A stretch of DNA of 64,000 nucleotides from NCBI GenBank assembly GCA_963782255.1, contig CAWAIS010000001.1:5901188-5965187 (forward strand). Reading direction: 5' to 3'. The notes beneath the pieces are model-generated. The model worked only from the letters and a program-made list of their open reading frames with translations, had not been told where the DNA came from and did not search any database. Every line of letters starts with the position of its first letter. Positions within the stretch are counted from its first letter, which is position 1. Source of the DNA: Roseiarcus sp963782255 (GTDB lineage Bacteria; Pseudomonadota; Alphaproteobacteria; Rhizobiales; Beijerinckiaceae). Position numbers and translations under genes: made by a program. Of this stretch, positions 17,490 to 27,019 are shown piece by piece.

Positions 17490-18949
17490 TCCGTGCTCGG
17501 CATGGCGTCGGACCGGGCGACACTGTCGCCATTCTCGCGCCGAATGTGCCGGCGATGTATGAAGCGCACTTCGGCGTGCCCATGACCGGCGCTGTGCTGA
17601 ACACGTTGAACATGCGCCTGGATGCCGAGGGGATTGCCTTCCAGCTCACGCATGGAGAAGCAAAAGTCTTCATCACCGACCGAGAATTCAGCGGCGTCGC
17701 GCAACGCGCTTTGAGCATGCTTGAACACCGCGTTCTGGTGATCGACATAGACGATCCCTTGCACCAGGGCGGTACGCTGATCGGAGCCATAGACTACGAA
17801 GCGTTCCTCGACGAGGGCGACGCCGATTGCAACTGGGTCGGTCCAGGCGACGAATTCGACGCCATCGCCCTCAACTACACGTCCGGCACGACCGGCAATC
17901 CCAAGGGCGTCGTCACTCACCATCGCGGCGCCTATCTCAACGCCGTCTCGCAGATCATCTCCTGGGGAATGCCGGCGCATTCGGTCTACCTCTGGACGCT
18001 GCCGATGTTCCATTGCAACGGCTGGTGCTTTCCTTGGGCGATGGCGGCGAACGCCGGGATCAATATCTGCCTGCGAAAGATCGACGTGAAGCAGATCTTC
18101 GAGGCCATAGAGGAGCATCACGTCACGCACATGTGCGGCGCGCCCATCGTCTACAACATGCTGATCAACGCGCATGGCGACCTGCAGCGTAAGTCTCAGC
18201 ACAGGGTCTGCGGCTACATTGCCGGAGCCGCCCCGCCTGCGGCGACGATCGAAGGCGCAGAGCGCATCGGGTTCGATATTACGCATGTGTATGGACTGAC
18301 CGAAACCTACGGTCCCGCGTCGATATGTGCAACGCAGGAAGAATGGGGCTCGCTGCCTCTGGCCGAACGCGCAAGGCTGAAAGCGCGTCAGGGCGTCGCC
18401 AGCCCGATGCAGGAAGCGATGACTGTGCGAGACCCGGCCACCATGGCGCCGGTGCCTGCCGACGGTGAAACCATCGGCGAAATCATGTTCCGCGGCAACA
18501 TTGTCATGAACGGCTACTTGAAGAACCCGTCGGCCACCGATGAGGCTTTCGCCGGCGGCTGGCTGCATACTGGTGATCTCGCCGTGATCGAGGCGGACGG
18601 ATACGTACGCATCAAGGACCGTTCGAAGGACGTGATCATCTCTGGCGGGGAGAACATTTCCTCGATCGAAGTGGAAGACGTCCTACACCGTCATCCCGCC
18701 GTCGATAGCGCGGCTGTCGTGGCGAAGCCCGATCCAAAATGGGGCGAGGTGCCCTGCGCCTTCATCGAACTGAAGCCGAACGCAACGGTGAGCGAGGCCG
18801 AGATACGCCAGTTCTGCCGGGATCAGATGGCCGGATACAAAGTGCCGAGGCTCGTCGTGTTCGGTCCGATTCCGAAAAACGCCACGGGCAAGGTGCAGAA
18901 AGTGCTTCTGCGCGAGCGCCTCAGGACCATGGGCGAGGCGGCGGCATGA
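17490..18949 (+). pseudogene. Acyl-CoA ligase (AMP-binding), 5'-truncated
   Basis: This enzyme activates a carboxylic acid to its CoA thioester through an acyl-adenylate. From 17490 the sequence is colinear with the long/medium-chain fatty acid ligase family: RHGVGPGDTVAILAPNVPAM, the P-loop motif NYTSGTTGNPKGVV, VYGLTETYGPAS (A5), GWLHTGDLAVIEADGYV (A7), DRSKDVIISGGENISS (A8) and the C-terminal catalytic Lys in PKNATGKVQK (A10). The first 50 or so residues of the family are missing. Upstream of ARHG the frame is unrelated arginine-rich noise with no clear start. The stop overlaps the next gene (ATGA), so the pair was one operon with the dehydrogenase and perhaps phaC. The catalytic parts are intact but expression is doubtful. 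Confidence 0.75.
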
Positions 18950-20731
18950 CCTACGCGGCCCCGCTCGACGAGATGCGCTTTGTCCTCGACCATCTCGCCG
19001 GACTTCCGGAGATCGCCGCCTTGCCGGGATTCGAAGACGCGCAGCCGGACGTTGTCGAGGCAATCCTGACGGAGGCCGCTAGATTTTCCTCCGAAGTGCT
19101 CGCGCCATTAAACGCGACCGGCGACCGCCAGGGTTGCCGTTGGGACGCTGGACGCGTCACCACGCCCGATGGCTTCCCGCTGGCCTACCGGCAGTTCATT
19201 GACGCTGGTTGGCACGCCATGCCAGTCAGCCCCGCCATCGGTGGCCAAGGGATGCCAGCGCTCCTCTCGAGCGCAGTGGCGGAAATGTGGAAATCGGCGA
19301 ACCTCGCCTTCTCGCTTTGTCAGATGCTGACAATCGGCGCGGTCGAGGCGCTGGCGCATCACGCGTCAGATGACCTCCAGGCGCGATTCCTGCCGAAAAT
19401 GGTGGCGGGCGAGTGGACCGGAACGATGAACCTTACGGAACCGCAGGCGGGCTCCGACCTTTCCGCCGTGCGCACCCGTGCCGAGCCGGACGGCGAGCAC
19501 TACCGCCTGTTCGGCTCGAAGATCTTCATCACCTGGGGCGAACATGACGTCGCCGAGAACATCATCCATCTCGTGCTCGCGAGATTGCCCGACGCGCCCG
19601 CGGGCACGCGCGGGATCTCGCTCTTCGTCGCGCCCAAATTCCTGGTCGCTCCCGACGGCAGCCTGGGCGCGCGCAACGATCTCACCTGCGTCTCAATCGA
19701 ACACAAGCTGGGCATACACGCCTCCCCGACGGCCGTCATGTCCTATGGGGACAAGGAGGGCGCGATCGCCTACCTCATTGGCGAGCCCAACCACGGCTTG
19801 GAATACATGTTCACCATGATGAAACCACGCCAGACTGAATGTGGGCCTTGAGGGCGTGGCCGTCGCGGAGGCGGCCTACCAGAAGGCCGTCGCCTACGCA
19901 CGCACCCGCGTTCAGGGCAAGCCGATCGGCGGCAGCGAGCGGGCAACGATCATCCATCATCCGGATGTGCGGCGCATGCTCATGGACATGAAAGCGCGCA
20001 CCGAGGCCATGCGCTCGCTCGCCTACGTCACCGCCGCCTGCATGGATCGCGCCCGGCATCACCCCGACCCCGTCGAGCGGTGTCGCAGCCAGGGCCGTGT
20101 GGAGTTCCTGACGCCGGTCGTCAAAGGCTGGTCCACAGAGACCTCGATCAACATCGCCTCGACCGGCATCCAGGTGCACGGCGGCATGGGCTATGTCGAG
20201 GAGACCGGAGCGGCGCAATATTTCCGCGACGCACGCATCACTACGATCTACGAGGGCACGACCGGGATTCAGGCGATCGACCTGATCGGGCGCAAGCTCA
20301 TTCGCGACAACGGCGCCAATGCGGCGGCGCTGATCAGCGACATAGGGGCGGAAGTGGCGGCGCTTGCGCCCACGAACGATCCCGATCTTTCGGCGATAGG
20401 ATCCGCTTTGAAGACGGGCTTGAAATCTTTCCGAGAGGCAACCGACTGGCTCCTTGCGAACCACGACAGAAACCCGCGCGAAGCTGCTGCCGGCGCAGTG
20501 CCTTACCTCAAGCTGACGGGTGTGGTCGCCGGCGGGTGGCAGATGGCGCGGGCTGCGCGGATTGCCCGGGATTTGACGCAGGCTGGAGAAAGCGACGGCG
20601 CATTCCTGAGGGGCAAGATCTCGACGTCCCGCTTCTACGCCGAGCACGTGGTGCCGGAGGCTGAGGCGTGGCGCGTCGAAATTACCGCCGGCGCCGCTTC
20701 GACTTTGGCGCTCGTGGACGCATCGTTCTAG
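18946..20731 (+). pseudogene. Acyl-CoA dehydrogenase, single frameshift
   Basis: This enzyme is an FAD-dependent alpha,beta-dehydrogenase of acyl-CoA thioesters, of the long form (about 595 aa) with a C-terminal extension. The first frame runs from ATG 18946 (MTYAAPLDEMRFVLDHLAGL, typical of this subfamily). It has TMNLTEPQAGSDLSAVRTRA and LFGSKIFITWGEHD, and ends at EYMFTMMKPRQ. An extra A in the run at 19822-19824 breaks the expected MNHARLNVGLEGV. The second frame resumes NVGLEGVAVAEAAYQKAVAY and has IQVHGGMGYVEETGAAQYFR and the catalytic-region ITTIYEGTTGIQAIDLIGRK. It is translationally coupled to the upstream ligase. One base would restore it. Confidence 0.8.
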
Positions 20732-20792
20732 GCCGGTTCTCCCTGTTTCGAATGGGATCCAGTCTCAGTTTGGCGGCGACAGGAGACAGTCG

Positions 20793-22886
20793 GTGGTCCA
20801 CAACACTGCTCGCATGGACAGCAAGCGCCTCGCGACGATCGGTGAGCGCGACCCGGAGGCGGCTACCGTGCCCGAGCTGCGCGCCAAGCGGAAGCGCACG
20901 ACCGGATCTGCCGAAGCGGCTCCGACCGCGTTGTTGCAAGCAGATCCGCCCAAGGCAGCCAAGGCAACTCCGCCCGAGCCTCGCTCGTCGCCGCCACAAT
21001 TGACGGCCGCGCCGCTTTCCGCGAACGACGCCAAACCCTCCGGACAAGCCGCGTCGCCGACGCCGCCCGCCCGCCCCGCCGCGGCAGGCGAAAATGACGG
21101 CCTCACACGCCAATTTCCAATTCCCGACGCGGAAGCGCTCACCCGCAACATTGGTCAGGCGATAGAGCAGGGCGGCGAGGTGCTGGCCGCGTATTTGAGG
21201 TCGCGGGAGACGGGCGAGATCAAGATGAACCTCGCCGACGATCGCGGCGAAATGATGCGGTCGATCGGGCAGCTCGGCCAGTACTACATGTTCGACCCCC
21301 TGTCGGCGTTCGAGGCGCAAACCGCGCTGACGATGCAGTTCATCAATCTCTGGGCCTCGACGCTGCAGCGCTTCCTAGGCGCGTCGGCGGCGCTGGTCGC
21401 CACGCCGGGGCGCTCGGACAAGCGGTTCTCCGACGCGGAATGGCGCGACAATCCGTACTTCGATTTCATCAAGCAGGCCTATCTGCTGACCACGCACTGG
21501 GCGGACGATCTCATCACCCGCGCCGACGAAATGGATCCGCATGAGCGCGACAAGGCGCAGTTTTATTTGCGGCAAGTTTCCGCGGCGCTCTCGCCCTCGA
21601 ACTTCGTTGGAACGAATCCCGAGCTCCTTCGCATGACGCTTCAGGAGAGCGGCGAAAACCTCGTGCGTGGCCTCAAGATGATGGCCGAGGACATCGAGGT
21701 CGGCAAGGGCAACTTGCGCATCCGCCAGGTCGACGCGCGGGCCTTCCAGCTCGGCGTCAATATGGCGACCACGCCCGGCAAGGTGATCTTCCGCAATGAG
21801 CTCATCGAGCTCATCCAATACGAACCGACGACGCCCGACGTGTACAAACGGCCGCTGCTCATCATCCCGCCCTGGATCAACAAGTTTTACATCCTCGACC
21901 TCAACCCGGAGAAGTCGTTCATCCGTTGGGCGGTCGCGCAAGGTCTGACGGTGTTCGTCATTTCATGGGTCAACCCGGACGAGCGCCTCGCCGAAAAAGG
22001 GTTCGAAGCCTATATGCGCGAGGGCATTCTAACCGCCCTCGGCTGCGTCGAAGAGGCGACCGGCGAGCGCGACGTCACTGCTATCGGCTATTGCGTCGGC
22101 GGAACACTGCTTGCGGCGACGCTCGCCTACATGGCTGCGGTCGGCGACGACCGCGTCCAAAGCGCGACTTTCTTCACAACACAGATCGACTTCGCCGACG
22201 CGGGCGATCTGAAGGTCTTCGTCGACGCCGAACAGTTGAGAGAAGTCGAAGAAAAAATGGTCGAGCACGGCTATCTCGAGGGCTCGTCCATGGCGCAAGC
22301 CTTCAACATGCTCAGGCCGAACGACCTGATCTGGTCGTACTACGTCAACAATTATCTCAAGGGCAAAGAGCCAATGCCCTTCGATCTCCTGGTGTGGAAC
22401 TCCAACTCGACCCGCATGCCGGCGGCGAACCACAGGTTCTATCTCCGCCACTGCTATTTCCAGAACGATCTTTCAAACGGGCGAATGGTTCTGAGCGGCA
22501 AGACGCTCGATCTCAAGAAGGTGACGATCCCGATCTACGAGCTGGCGAGCAAGGAGGACCATATCGCCCCGGCCCGCTCGGTCTTCACCGGCGCCAAGTG
22601 CTTCGGCGGTCCGGTGCGCTATGTGATGGCCGGCTCAGGCCACATCGCCGGCGTCGTCAATCCTCCGGCCAAGCCGAAGTATCAGTTCTGGAGCGACGGC
22701 CAACCCAAGGGTGATTTCGCATCCTGGGTCGCGGCGGCCAAGGAGACGCCGGGCTCCTGGTGGCCCGACTGGGTCCAGTGGGTCACGTCGCAGGCGCCCG
22801 AGAAAGTCCCCGCCCGCAGGCCTGGCGAGGGCAAGCTGAAAGCCATTGGCGACGCACCGGGGGACTACGTGCGGGTGAAAGCGTAG
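20793..22886 (+). CDS. phaC: Class I poly(3-hydroxyalkanoate) synthase PhaC
   Basis: PhaC polymerises (R)-3-hydroxyacyl-CoA into PHA granules. The C-terminal half is an alpha/beta hydrolase with the lipase-like box GYCVGG (nucleophile Cys434), the general-base Asp in LASKEDHIAP and the catalytic His in MAGSGHIAGVVNPPA. LLIIPPWINKFYILDLNPEK is the usual synthase block. The product is 697 aa, longer than typical class I enzymes. The first 100 or so residues are an Ala/Pro/Lys-rich, low-complexity extension, and the conserved domain begins near QFPIPDAEALTRNIGQ. A later start such as the ATG at M8 (MDSKRLATIGERDPE) is possible. A phasin gene follows 210 bp downstream. Confidence 0.93.
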   Translation: MVHNTARMDSKRLATIGERDPEAATVPELRAKRKRTTGSAEAAPTALLQADPPKAAKATPPEPRSSPPQLTAAPLSANDAKPSGQAASPTPPARPAAAGENDGLTRQFPIPDAEALTRNIGQAIEQGGEVLAAYLRSRETGEIKMNLADDRGEMMRSIGQLGQYYMFDPLSAFEAQTALTMQFINLWASTLQRFLGASAALVATPGRSDKRFSDAEWRDNPYFDFIKQAYLLTTHWADDLITRADEMDPHERDKAQFYLRQVSAALSPSNFVGTNPELLRMTLQESGENLVRGLKMMAEDIEVGKGNLRIRQVDARAFQLGVNMATTPGKVIFRNELIELIQYEPTTPDVYKRPLLIIPPWINKFYILDLNPEKSFIRWAVAQGLTVFVISWVNPDERLAEKGFEAYMREGILTALGCVEEATGERDVTAIGYCVGGTLLAATLAYMAAVGDDRVQSATFFTTQIDFADAGDLKVFVDAEQLREVEEKMVEHGYLEGSSMAQAFNMLRPNDLIWSYYVNNYLKGKEPMPFDLLVWNSNSTRMPAANHRFYLRHCYFQNDLSNGRMVLSGKTLDLKKVTIPIYELASKEDHIAPARSVFTGAKCFGGPVRYVMAGSGHIAGVVNPPAKPKYQFWSDGQPKGDFASWVAAAKETPGSWWPDWVQWVTSQAPEKVPARRPGEGKLKAIGDAPGDYVRVKA

Positions 22887-23097
22887 TTTGAAGACAGAAT
22901 CGGCATGCTTGGCCAAAGATGTCGACGCCGCCGACGCGACCAAGATCACTTGCATCGCTGAGCATCGCCAAAACGCCTGCTCCCGGCGTCGCGCATCGGG
23001 AGTAGGTGATTTCCAACTCTTGCAGCCATTTGGCGGCAGGTTACCGTCGAGGATCGAAACAGGACCTCATACTTCAAGGATATAAGGATATTCAGCC

Positions 23098-23490
23098 ATG
23101 GCCAACCCGATCGTTGAGAACATCGCCAAAACCAATGCCGACGCGCTATCCAAGAACAGCCGGGCCGCAGAGACCATCATGAAAGGCGGCGCCGACGCTC
23201 TGACCGAAAGCGGCAATGCCTCGAGAGCAGCTGTTCAGGAGTTGACCCGGGCGTATCAGGAATTGGCGACAAAAAACGTCAAGAATCTGACTGCTTCGGT
23301 CCGGGCTCTATCGGCCGTTAAGAGCCCCACGGAGTTCATCGAATTGCAGCAGAAGCTGATCAAGGACGGCGTCGAAGCCGCTGTCAGCGATAGCCGCCAC
23401 ATAGCCCAATTGACGACTTCCGTGTTTACTGCCGCTTTCGCTCCAGTGAAAAAGCAGATCGAAGCGGTGCAGAAGAGCGCACATGCTTAG
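23098..23490 (+). CDS. phaP: Phasin family protein
   Basis: This 130-aa helical amphipathic protein of the Phasin_2/PhaP type coats PHB granules and influences their size and number. Characteristic features are NADALSKNSRAAETIMKGGA, AVQELTRAYQELATKNVKNL and FIELQQKLIKDGVEAAVSDS, with almost no Cys or Pro. An AAGGAT site precedes the ATG. It sits just downstream of phaC and is followed by a perfect hairpin, so it is probably transcribed as its own short, abundant message. Confidence 0.88.
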   Translation: MANPIVENIAKTNADALSKNSRAAETIMKGGADALTESGNASRAAVQELTRAYQELATKNVKNLTASVRALSAVKSPTEFIELQQKLIKDGVEAAVSDSRHIAQLTTSVFTAAFAPVKKQIEAVQKSAHA

Positions 23491-23553
23491 GTCTGAAGTT
23501 TCGCGAGCTTGTCTTCGGTGACCCCGACGTTGGCGTCAGGCGGCCGCCGTAAG

Positions 23554-23579
23554 CGTCGGACGATCGCGGTCGTCCGACG
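23554..23579 (+). terminator. Terminator-like hairpin after phaP
   Basis: CGTCGGACGA (23554-23563) and TCGTCCGACG (23570-23579) form a perfect 10-bp stem around a 6-nt loop, about 65 bp after the phasin stop. The T-tract is weak (TATTGCTT), so it may act bidirectionally or as a transcript-stabilising end. Confidence 0.55.
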
Positions 23580-23700
23580 TATTGCTTGAGCCAGGATCGC
23601 TCGTTCTCTTTTCGTGAGCTACTCCGTGGATGCGGTGCCGCTCAAAGGCCCTCAGCTCCTCATCCATCAATACAATTTTTTGGGTGTAGACGCGCGCCAG

Positions 23701-24672
23701 TTAGCGAGCCACGAAGCAGCTGCCACCGTCGTCCTTTAGTCTTGCGCAAAGAGCTGAGGCGTCGGCCTTGGACAAGTCGACGACACGCAAACGATAGACC
23801 GTCACCCCATCGACGATGGCCTTGTGCACGCCGATGTTCAATCCCTTGAGCGTCGACGCATACCGAGTGCCGAGTCGCCTAAGATCGCTCTTGGCCTCGG
23901 TCTCTGATCTTGGCGCAGCCAATTGGACCGCCCAGCCCGCCAACGCGGAGACCGAGTCGGTCTGGGTCGAGGGCGGGCTCCTCTCGCCAAACAGGCCACC
24001 GAAGGTGTGCAGCATACGGTTGAAGGACATCCGGGCGGCTTCACCGGGCGTCTCAGCCAAGAATGGCTGGTTGCCTGTGTCGGTGAGAATGGCGTGGTCG
24101 GTCGCCTCCCTGTTTGCGACCACAACCTCGGACGGAGACCTCGCAGGAGGATATTTCGTCGGCGAATCGGACTTGACGGATCGCTTGATCCCAAGAGCGT
24201 CATTCATCGCCACTGGCCCGGACATGGCGGCCCGTCTCGGCGCGTCGGCTAGAGATGAAGGTTCTACCGAGATTGGCGTCGCGATCGGCGCGCCGTCCGG
24301 CCGCAAAGTTACGGTCCGAACTGGATTAGTATCGGGAGATTGAGCCGACGGCAGCGTAGCCTGCGCGCCCAAGCTCGACTTCTCGGCCTTTGGCGTGACT
24401 GGCGGCGCTGTCGACAGGACAGCCTCTTGCGGGACCGCCCTCCCTTCTGGCTGTGACCCGAGCGACATGTGCGTCTTGGGCTCGGCCGATTGCTCCTTGA
24501 CGACCCGCGTCGACTGCAAGCCCTCCTTGCTGAAAGGAGCGACGTCGTCTGATGCCGTCGTGGTCTTGCCGCCGGGAGGTTGTCCCGTGTCATCACCGTC
24601 GACGGCCGCTACGACAGGCAGCCCATTCGGCGGCCGTGAACCACCCTTCCTCGAGGTCGAGGGCGCACCCAC
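23701..24672 (-). pseudogene. SPOR-domain protein, N-terminus replaced or truncated
   Basis: SPOR domains bind denuded septal peptidoglycan. The C-terminal 75 residues (GWAVQLAAPRSETEAKSDLR through DLSKADASALCARLKDDGG to CFVAR) form a good SPOR domain. In front lies a long Ser/Pro/Thr-rich, disordered stretch, as in lytic transglycosylase- or FtsN-like proteins. The open frame runs to 24672, but its first residues (MGAPSTSRKGGSRPPNG) are antisense to the acetaldehyde dehydrogenase remnant at 24630-24774. No signal peptide or membrane anchor is visible. The real 5' end was therefore probably lost at a junction near 24.6 kb. The product may be non-functional. Confidence 0.6.
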
Positions 24673-24774
24673 TACCTGCCGGCCTACGCCGGCAATCTCG
24701 ACATCATGACGTCGACGGCCCTGACGACCGCCGACCGGTGGGCGGCCAAGCAGTTGCAGAAGGAGGCCGCGTGA
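24630..24774 (+). pseudogene. Acetaldehyde dehydrogenase (acylating), 3' remnant
   Basis: The frame ending at TGA 24772-24774 reads HYLPAYAGNLDIMTSTALTT and ends KQLQKEAA. This is the conserved C-terminus of the MhpF/DmpF acylating dehydrogenase, where NLDIMT is diagnostic. The preceding TTFLEVEGA-like residues are in another frame, so small indels are present as well as the loss of the first 270 or so residues. Its TGA overlaps the ATG of the aldolase, preserving the ancestral mhpF-mhpE order. The partner needed to channel the aldolase's acetaldehyde is therefore missing here. Confidence 0.75.
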
Positions 24775-25823
24775 TGGCCCGCAAGAACAAGAACAAACTC
24801 TACGTCCAGGACGTCACGCTGCGCGATGGCATGCATTCGATCCGCCACCAGTACCATCTGGAGACGGTGCGCGAGGTTGCGCGCGCGCTCGACCGCGCCC
24901 ATGTCGACGCGATCGAGATCTGCCACGGCGACGTCATCACCGGCTCGACGTTCAATTACGGCTTCGGGGCGCATGACGACGGCGAGTGGATCGAGACGGT
25001 CGCGGCGGAATGCAAACATGCGCGCGTCGCGGTGCTGCTGATTCCCGGCATCGGCACGGTGCATGATCTGAAGGGCGCCTACGACCGGGGCGCGCGCAGC
25101 GTGCGCATCGCGACGCATTGCACGGAGGCGGATGTCTCCAGGCAGCGTATCGAGGCGGCGCTGAAGCTCGGCATGGACACGGTCGGCTTCCTGATGATGG
25201 CGCATATGGCGCCGACGGCGAAGCTGGTCGAACAGGCCAAGCTGATGGAGAGCTACGGCGCCGAATGCGTCTATGCGACGGATTCGGCGGGCGCGCTGCT
25301 GCCGGCGCAATACGCCGAGCGCGTGACAGCGTTCCGTCAGGCGCTAAGGCCGGAGACGGAGATCGGCGTCCACACGCATCGCAATCTGACGATGGGCGTC
25401 GCCAATGCGGTGGCGGGGATCGAGGCGGGAGCGGTGCGCGTCGACGCCTCGCTCGCGGGCATGGGCGCGGGCGCGGGCAATGCGCCGATCGAGGCGCTGA
25501 TCGCCGTGCTCGAGCGGATGGGAATCGAGACGGGCTGCGATCTGCATGGCCTGATGGACGCGGCGGACGATCTCGTGCGGCCCTTGCAGGACCGGCCGGT
25601 GCGGGTCGACCGCGAGAGCCTCTCGCTCGGCTTCGCCGGCGTCTATTCGAGCTTCCTGCGCCACGCCGAGAACGCCTCCAAGCTCTATGGCGTGGACACG
25701 CGCGACATTCTCACCGAACTCGGCCGCCGCCGCATGGTGGGCGGGCAGGAGGACATGATCGTCGACGTCGCGCTCGACATTCTCAAGCAACGCGAACATG
25801 GCGCGGTAGAAGCTGCGCGTTGA
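24774..25823 (+). CDS. dmpG: 4-hydroxy-2-oxovalerate aldolase
   Basis: This enzyme cleaves 4-hydroxy-2-oxoacids to pyruvate plus an aldehyde in the last step of aromatic meta-cleavage pathways. The 349-aa class II (metal-dependent) aldolase of the HMG-CoA-lyase-like family starts at ATG 24774 after AAGGAGG. KLYVQDVTLRDGMHSIRHQY holds the catalytic Arg and metal-binding Asp. EIGVHTHRNLTMGVANAVAG contains the two metal His, with a Thr in place of the usual H-x-H-N variation. ATDSAGALLPAQYAERVTAF precedes it. The C-terminal DmpG communication domain is present (LRHAENASKLYGVDTRDIL). It normally works as a complex with DmpF, whose gene is only a remnant just upstream. Confidence 0.93.
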   Translation: MARKNKNKLYVQDVTLRDGMHSIRHQYHLETVREVARALDRAHVDAIEICHGDVITGSTFNYGFGAHDDGEWIETVAAECKHARVAVLLIPGIGTVHDLKGAYDRGARSVRIATHCTEADVSRQRIEAALKLGMDTVGFLMMAHMAPTAKLVEQAKLMESYGAECVYATDSAGALLPAQYAERVTAFRQALRPETEIGVHTHRNLTMGVANAVAGIEAGAVRVDASLAGMGAGAGNAPIEALIAVLERMGIETGCDLHGLMDAADDLVRPLQDRPVRVDRESLSLGFAGVYSSFLRHAENASKLYGVDTRDILTELGRRRMVGGQEDMIVDVALDILKQREHGAVEAAR

Positions 25824-25972
25824 CGTCTCGTTCTGCGCGGTGAGCCCATCCGGCTTCTATTTCGAGCTCGGCTGGAGTTCTGACGGCGACGACGAGAGCG
25901 AGTCCTGGCCGCACGTGACCGATGAGGGCATCAGCGCTGGACGCGCGGCGACAAGCGCCGATGGTCAAGAGA

Positions 25973-27019
25973 TCAAGGGATCAGCAGCGCTCTCCCCGGG
26001 GCGTGACGGCGCATGTGGTCGAAGGCTTTGGCCGCCTCGCGAAGAGGCGCCCGGATTCCGATCGGAAGAGAGAGCCGACCAAGCTCGACGAGCCGCGCCA
26101 TTTCCGAAAGCGCTTCGGCTTCCGGTCGAAACAGGATCCACGCATAATTGCCCGCTCCTCTTGGCAAAGCGGCGCGCATCTTCCGCTTTTGTTGGATAAC
26201 GCCAAGGGCGCCGCCGATCCAACCCCGCTCGTCGAAGCTTTGCACCAAAGGATGGACGGTGGTCGCATGGCCCAGCGCGCCCTCGCGCAGGCACGAAAGC
26301 AAGTTCGCCTCATCGTCCCACGTGGCGAAGTTGAGCGTCGCGTCGAACGCGCCTCTCAAATTCGCGAATGGATTGCGTTCGCGTTCGACCGCCTTGGCCG
26401 CGCCCGCTTCGAGGCAGGCGGACAGGTCCGACGCCTTGGCGATGGCGGTCACGCGCGCTCCCCACTCGGAGAGGGTCTGCAAGGCCAACGTTCCCAAGCC
26501 GCCGGCAGCGCCATGGACGAGAATTTCCTTTCCCTTGGCGTTCTGACGGGTGACGCCGGCCCCCGCCGCAGCCAGCCACATCGTGACGGAGCTATAGGGC
26601 AAGGCGGCGAGGTCCTGAAGCCCCCGGTTCGCAGGCGCCTTCCGAATGTGGGCGGGCTTTACGAGCACATGGGAGGTGTGCGTTCCGTCTCTCGAAGGAG
26701 GCTTCACTCCGTAGACGCGCTCTCCAATTGCGAAGCCCGACGCGCGACCCGAGCCCACGGCGGCGACCACGCCCGCGAAATCGTTGCCGAGCGTCATCGG
26801 AAACCGTGACGCACCCATGAGAGACAGCAGCCTCCGGCCATAGCCGGCGGCGCGACGAACGTCGATCGGGTTGACCGAAGCGGCTTCGACCGCGATCTCG
26901 ACCTCGTCCGGACCAGGGCTGCGGCGCGGGACCTCGCGGATATCGAAGGCGCCCCCGGCTTCGGGGCCGAGGCACATCGCAAGCTGTCGGGTCTGCATGC
27001 TCGCTGTTTCCGGCTTCAT
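25973..27019 (-). CDS. Zinc-independent MDR-family NAD(P)H:quinone oxidoreductase-like protein
   Basis: This 348-aa medium-chain dehydrogenase/reductase has an N-terminal GroES-like domain (AVEAASVNPIDVRRAAGYGR, TLGNDFAGVVAAVGSG) and a Rossmann domain with EILVHGAAGGLGTLALQTLS. The zinc-ligand pattern of alcohol dehydrogenases is absent, which points to quinone- or enone-reductase activity (inference). It is the last gene of a minus-strand operon: the ATG overlaps the ligase stop (ATGA at 27016-27019). In this setting it could reduce an unsaturated intermediate of aromatic side-chain catabolism. MQTRQLAMCLG at M8 is an alternative start. Confidence 0.82.
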   Translation of the reverse strand: MKPETASMQTRQLAMCLGPEAGGAFDIREVPRRSPGPDEVEIAVEAASVNPIDVRRAAGYGRRLLSLMGASRFPMTLGNDFAGVVAAVGSGRASGFAIGERVYGVKPPSRDGTHTSHVLVKPAHIRKAPANRGLQDLAALPYSSVTMWLAAAGAGVTRQNAKGKEILVHGAAGGLGTLALQTLSEWGARVTAIAKASDLSACLEAGAAKAVERERNPFANLRGAFDATLNFATWDDEANLLSCLREGALGHATTVHPLVQSFDERGWIGGALGVIQQKRKMRAALPRGAGNYAWILFRPEAEALSEMARLVELGRLSLPIGIRAPLREAAKAFDHMRRHAPGRALLIP

